Positions 63,009-64,000 of a stretch of 64,000 bases of DNA are shown here, in pieces. The notes beneath the pieces are model-generated. The model saw only the letters and a program-made list of their open reading frames with translations. It was not told where the DNA came from and did not search any database. The translations under genes and the position numbers were made by a program. This DNA is from Halobacillus karajensis (lineage in GTDB: Bacteria; Bacillota; Bacilli; Bacillales; Halobacillaceae). Position 1 is the stretch's first letter, and each line of letters starts with the position of its first letter. The stretch is from assembly GCF_900108515.1 (NCBI RefSeq), contig NZ_FNWW01000008.1, forward strand, positions 62,001 through 126,000. Reading direction: 5' to 3'.

Positions 63009-63026
63009 TATTAAGAATTTATTTAA
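63009..63026 (-). promoter_or_regulatory. 18-bp motif in the opuAC leader, candidate GbsR operator
   Basis: On the minus strand TTAAATAAATTCTTAATA, identical to the motif in front of gbsA (63907-63924) and in the same orientation relative to the gene. A -35-like TTGCAT lies just upstream. It lies inside a wider inverted repeat ATATTAAAT-N13-ATTTAATAT (62999-63029). The match is exact over 18 bases. Confidence 0.5.
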
Positions 63027-63124
63027 TATAAATGCAAAAAGAATATCGCTCTATTTTATGTATAAATAGAGGATAAATGTAATGCGGTAGTCTATAGCTG
63101 CCTTTCTATAGACTACCTGTTCCC

Positions 63125-63676
63125 TTACTCTTGTTGATCTTTCGGTAAGAATTCAAATATTTTACCGTTTCTTATACTTTCAACTAAGTCATCTAACCAG
63201 TGATAGTATATTTTAGATTCTTCTAATTGATCATAGTGCTCCTTTGCCTCCGCTACGATCTCGGGCGTGCTGTTGGAATCTTTTATAACCTCGATAAAAT
63301 CTTCTTGCGCTTCCTCGATTGCTTCTAAATTCATTTTCACTTCGCGTTCCCACATCTGGCAATAAAAGGCCATAAAAGAACGGAAGAAATTTTTCTCAGC
63401 TGCATAGGTGTGTTTCCTAGAACCGCGGGTAAAGGTTTTTTTTACCATTTTTATTTCTTGGAGCCTGCGGACACTAGTACTCATACTCGGTTTACTCATC
63501 CCTAGTTCTGAACGCATTTCATCAAGTGTCATCTGATCTTTAAAGTACATCGTGGCATATAAATTTGCAGCAGCTGGTGTTACTCCGTATAAATCCATGG
63601 TCTCTGCAATGGCACCAATGACTTTATCTTTAGCTTGTTCTATTTTGATTTTTGGTCTTTCAGTAGATTCACTCAT
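63125..63676 (-). CDS. gbsR: GbsR, choline-sensing repressor of the MarR superfamily
   Basis: This 183-residue protein has a winged helix (about 30-100: ATMYFKDQMTLDEMRSELGMSKPSMSTSVRRLQEIKMVKKTFTRGSRKHTY) followed by a helical ligand domain with aromatic residues (FFRSFMAFYCQMW, YYHWLDDL). In B. subtilis GbsR represses gbsAB and opuB and is released by choline. It is divergent from a probable gbsA and lies upstream of opuAC on the same strand, a layout that fits both targets. Confidence 0.88.
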   Translation of the reverse strand: MSESTERPKIKIEQAKDKVIGAIAETMDLYGVTPAAANLYATMYFKDQMTLDEMRSELGMSKPSMSTSVRRLQEIKMVKKTFTRGSRKHTYAAEKNFFRSFMAFYCQMWEREVKMNLEAIEEAQEDFIEVIKDSNSTPEIVAEAKEHYDQLEESKIYYHWLDDLVESIRNGKIFEFLPKDQQE

Positions 63677-63869
63677 AGGGTCTCTCCTTCAATATAAAGT
63701 AAATCGCGTTAAACAATATTCAAATCTTCATTATGATCTTAATGTTAGCGTGTTCAGACGAAATGTCAAATGAAGAGTTGTTCTTTTTCCGAATTGTCAT
63801 GTCCATTCCTTTCCTATCATAACTATTCCCGCTATTTTTCCTTCTTTATACTTTATTTTTGAATATATT

Positions 63870-63898
63870 TTGACAGCCCTAAAAAGACATGTTAGTGT
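63870..63898 (+). promoter_or_regulatory. SigA promoter of the gbsA-like gene
   Basis: TTGACA (63870-63875), a 17-base spacer and TAGTGT (63893-63898). The -35 box is perfect. The candidate GbsR operator follows after eight bases, so a bound repressor would lie at the start point. Confidence 0.7.
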
Positions 63899-63906
63899 TT
63901 TATTTG

Positions 63907-63924
63907 TTAAATAAATTCTTAATA
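63907..63924 (+). promoter_or_regulatory. 18-bp motif in the gbsA leader, candidate GbsR operator
   Basis: TTAAATAAATTCTTAATA, identical to the opuAC leader motif. It is joined on its left to a short palindrome TTTATTT-GTT-AAATAAA (63899-63915). Its place just after the promoter suits a repressor site. Confidence 0.5.
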
Positions 63925-63965
63925 AACTTAACGGTTTTAATACTTCAAAAATGGAGTTGATAGCA

Positions 63966-64000
63966 TTGGACTTAAAATTACAACAATACATTAATGGTAA
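63966..64000 (+). CDS. gbsA: 5' end of a probable betaine aldehyde dehydrogenase gene, cut by the window edge
   Basis: TTG 63966 lies nine bases after GGAG and opens MDLKLQQYING, a typical aldehyde dehydrogenase N-terminus of the QxYINGxW type. Only eleven codons are visible. The perfect upstream promoter, the divergent gbsR gene and the shared operator motif make GbsA the best guess. The reading frame is open to the last base. Confidence 0.5.
   Translation, partial: MDLKLQQYING

Noticed and set aside
63797-63991. 64-codon minus-strand frame at the right edge
   Set aside because: It covers the gbsA promoter and operator region and shows the composition of AT-rich non-coding DNA.

Overview
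The window reads as the chromosome of a spore-forming, moderately halophilic, low-GC Bacillaceae. The closest look is Halobacillus, Pontibacillus or Virgibacillus; this is inferred from gene content, not from a database search. The signs are two GerA-type germinant receptor operons, a Bacillus-type inositol catabolic region, nasB/nasC/nasA nitrate genes, a SigL (sigma-54)/RocR arginine-ornithine locus, and a GbsR/Opu/Gbs osmoprotectant locus at the right edge. No rRNA, tRNA, CRISPR array or intact transposon was seen.

Layout. 1-1300 is decayed accessory DNA: an IS66-family remnant with frameshifted tnpA and tnpB, several palindromes and an orphan LexA (SOS) box. 1475-12306 holds two germination receptor loci, gerA-gerC-gerB on the minus strand and gerA-gerC-small two-TM protein-gerB on the plus strand. 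They flank an Old Yellow Enzyme homologue and a YozB/DUF420 protein, and the second gerB is broken at an A8 tract. 12752-16845 is an envelope polysaccharide locus: LysM-NodB deacetylase, processive GT2, and an LCP transferase fused to a YrrS-like DUF1510 domain. 17091-25705 is a seven-gene operon of unknown substrate: GltS-family importer, GntR/FCD regulator, alpha/beta-hydrolase-fold protein, DUF6282 hydrolase, GlcD, GlcF and a secreted tandem nitrilase.

25896-29460 holds a cell wall amidase, an AraC regulator and several gene corpses (a tautomerase and an immunity-like remnant). 29500-45127 is a reordered but complete myo-inositol region (iolR, B, D, T, G, H, I, J, S, then C, A, E). It has 11-mer IolR-type operator arrays, cre-like sites, and an embedded pair of polytopic membrane proteins of unknown role. 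45243-51320 is a roc locus on the minus strand (rocD, rocG, a lipoyl-like small protein, a YjiH transporter) with a -24/-12 promoter and a divergent RocR-type activator. 51733-61994 holds an M14 carboxypeptidase, TnrA-box-linked nasB-nasC-nasA, and a TetR/ferredoxin/small ORF/cytochrome P450 set. 62063-64000 holds opuAC, gbsR and the first codons of a probable gbsA.

How they work together. The iol enzymes take myo-inositol from uptake (IolT) through IolG, IolE, IolD, IolB, IolC and IolJ to IolA, giving acetyl-CoA plus dihydroxyacetone phosphate. RocD/RocG feed ornithine carbon into glutamate and 2-oxoglutarate. NasA/B/C import nitrate and reduce it to nitrite; no nitrite reductase lies in the window. 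GbsR probably represses both opuAC and gbsA, because both leaders carry the same 18-bp sequence in the same orientation relative to the gene. The least explained system is the 17-26 kb operon: two of its enzymes lack a textbook catalytic residue, and its substrate cannot be read from the sequence.
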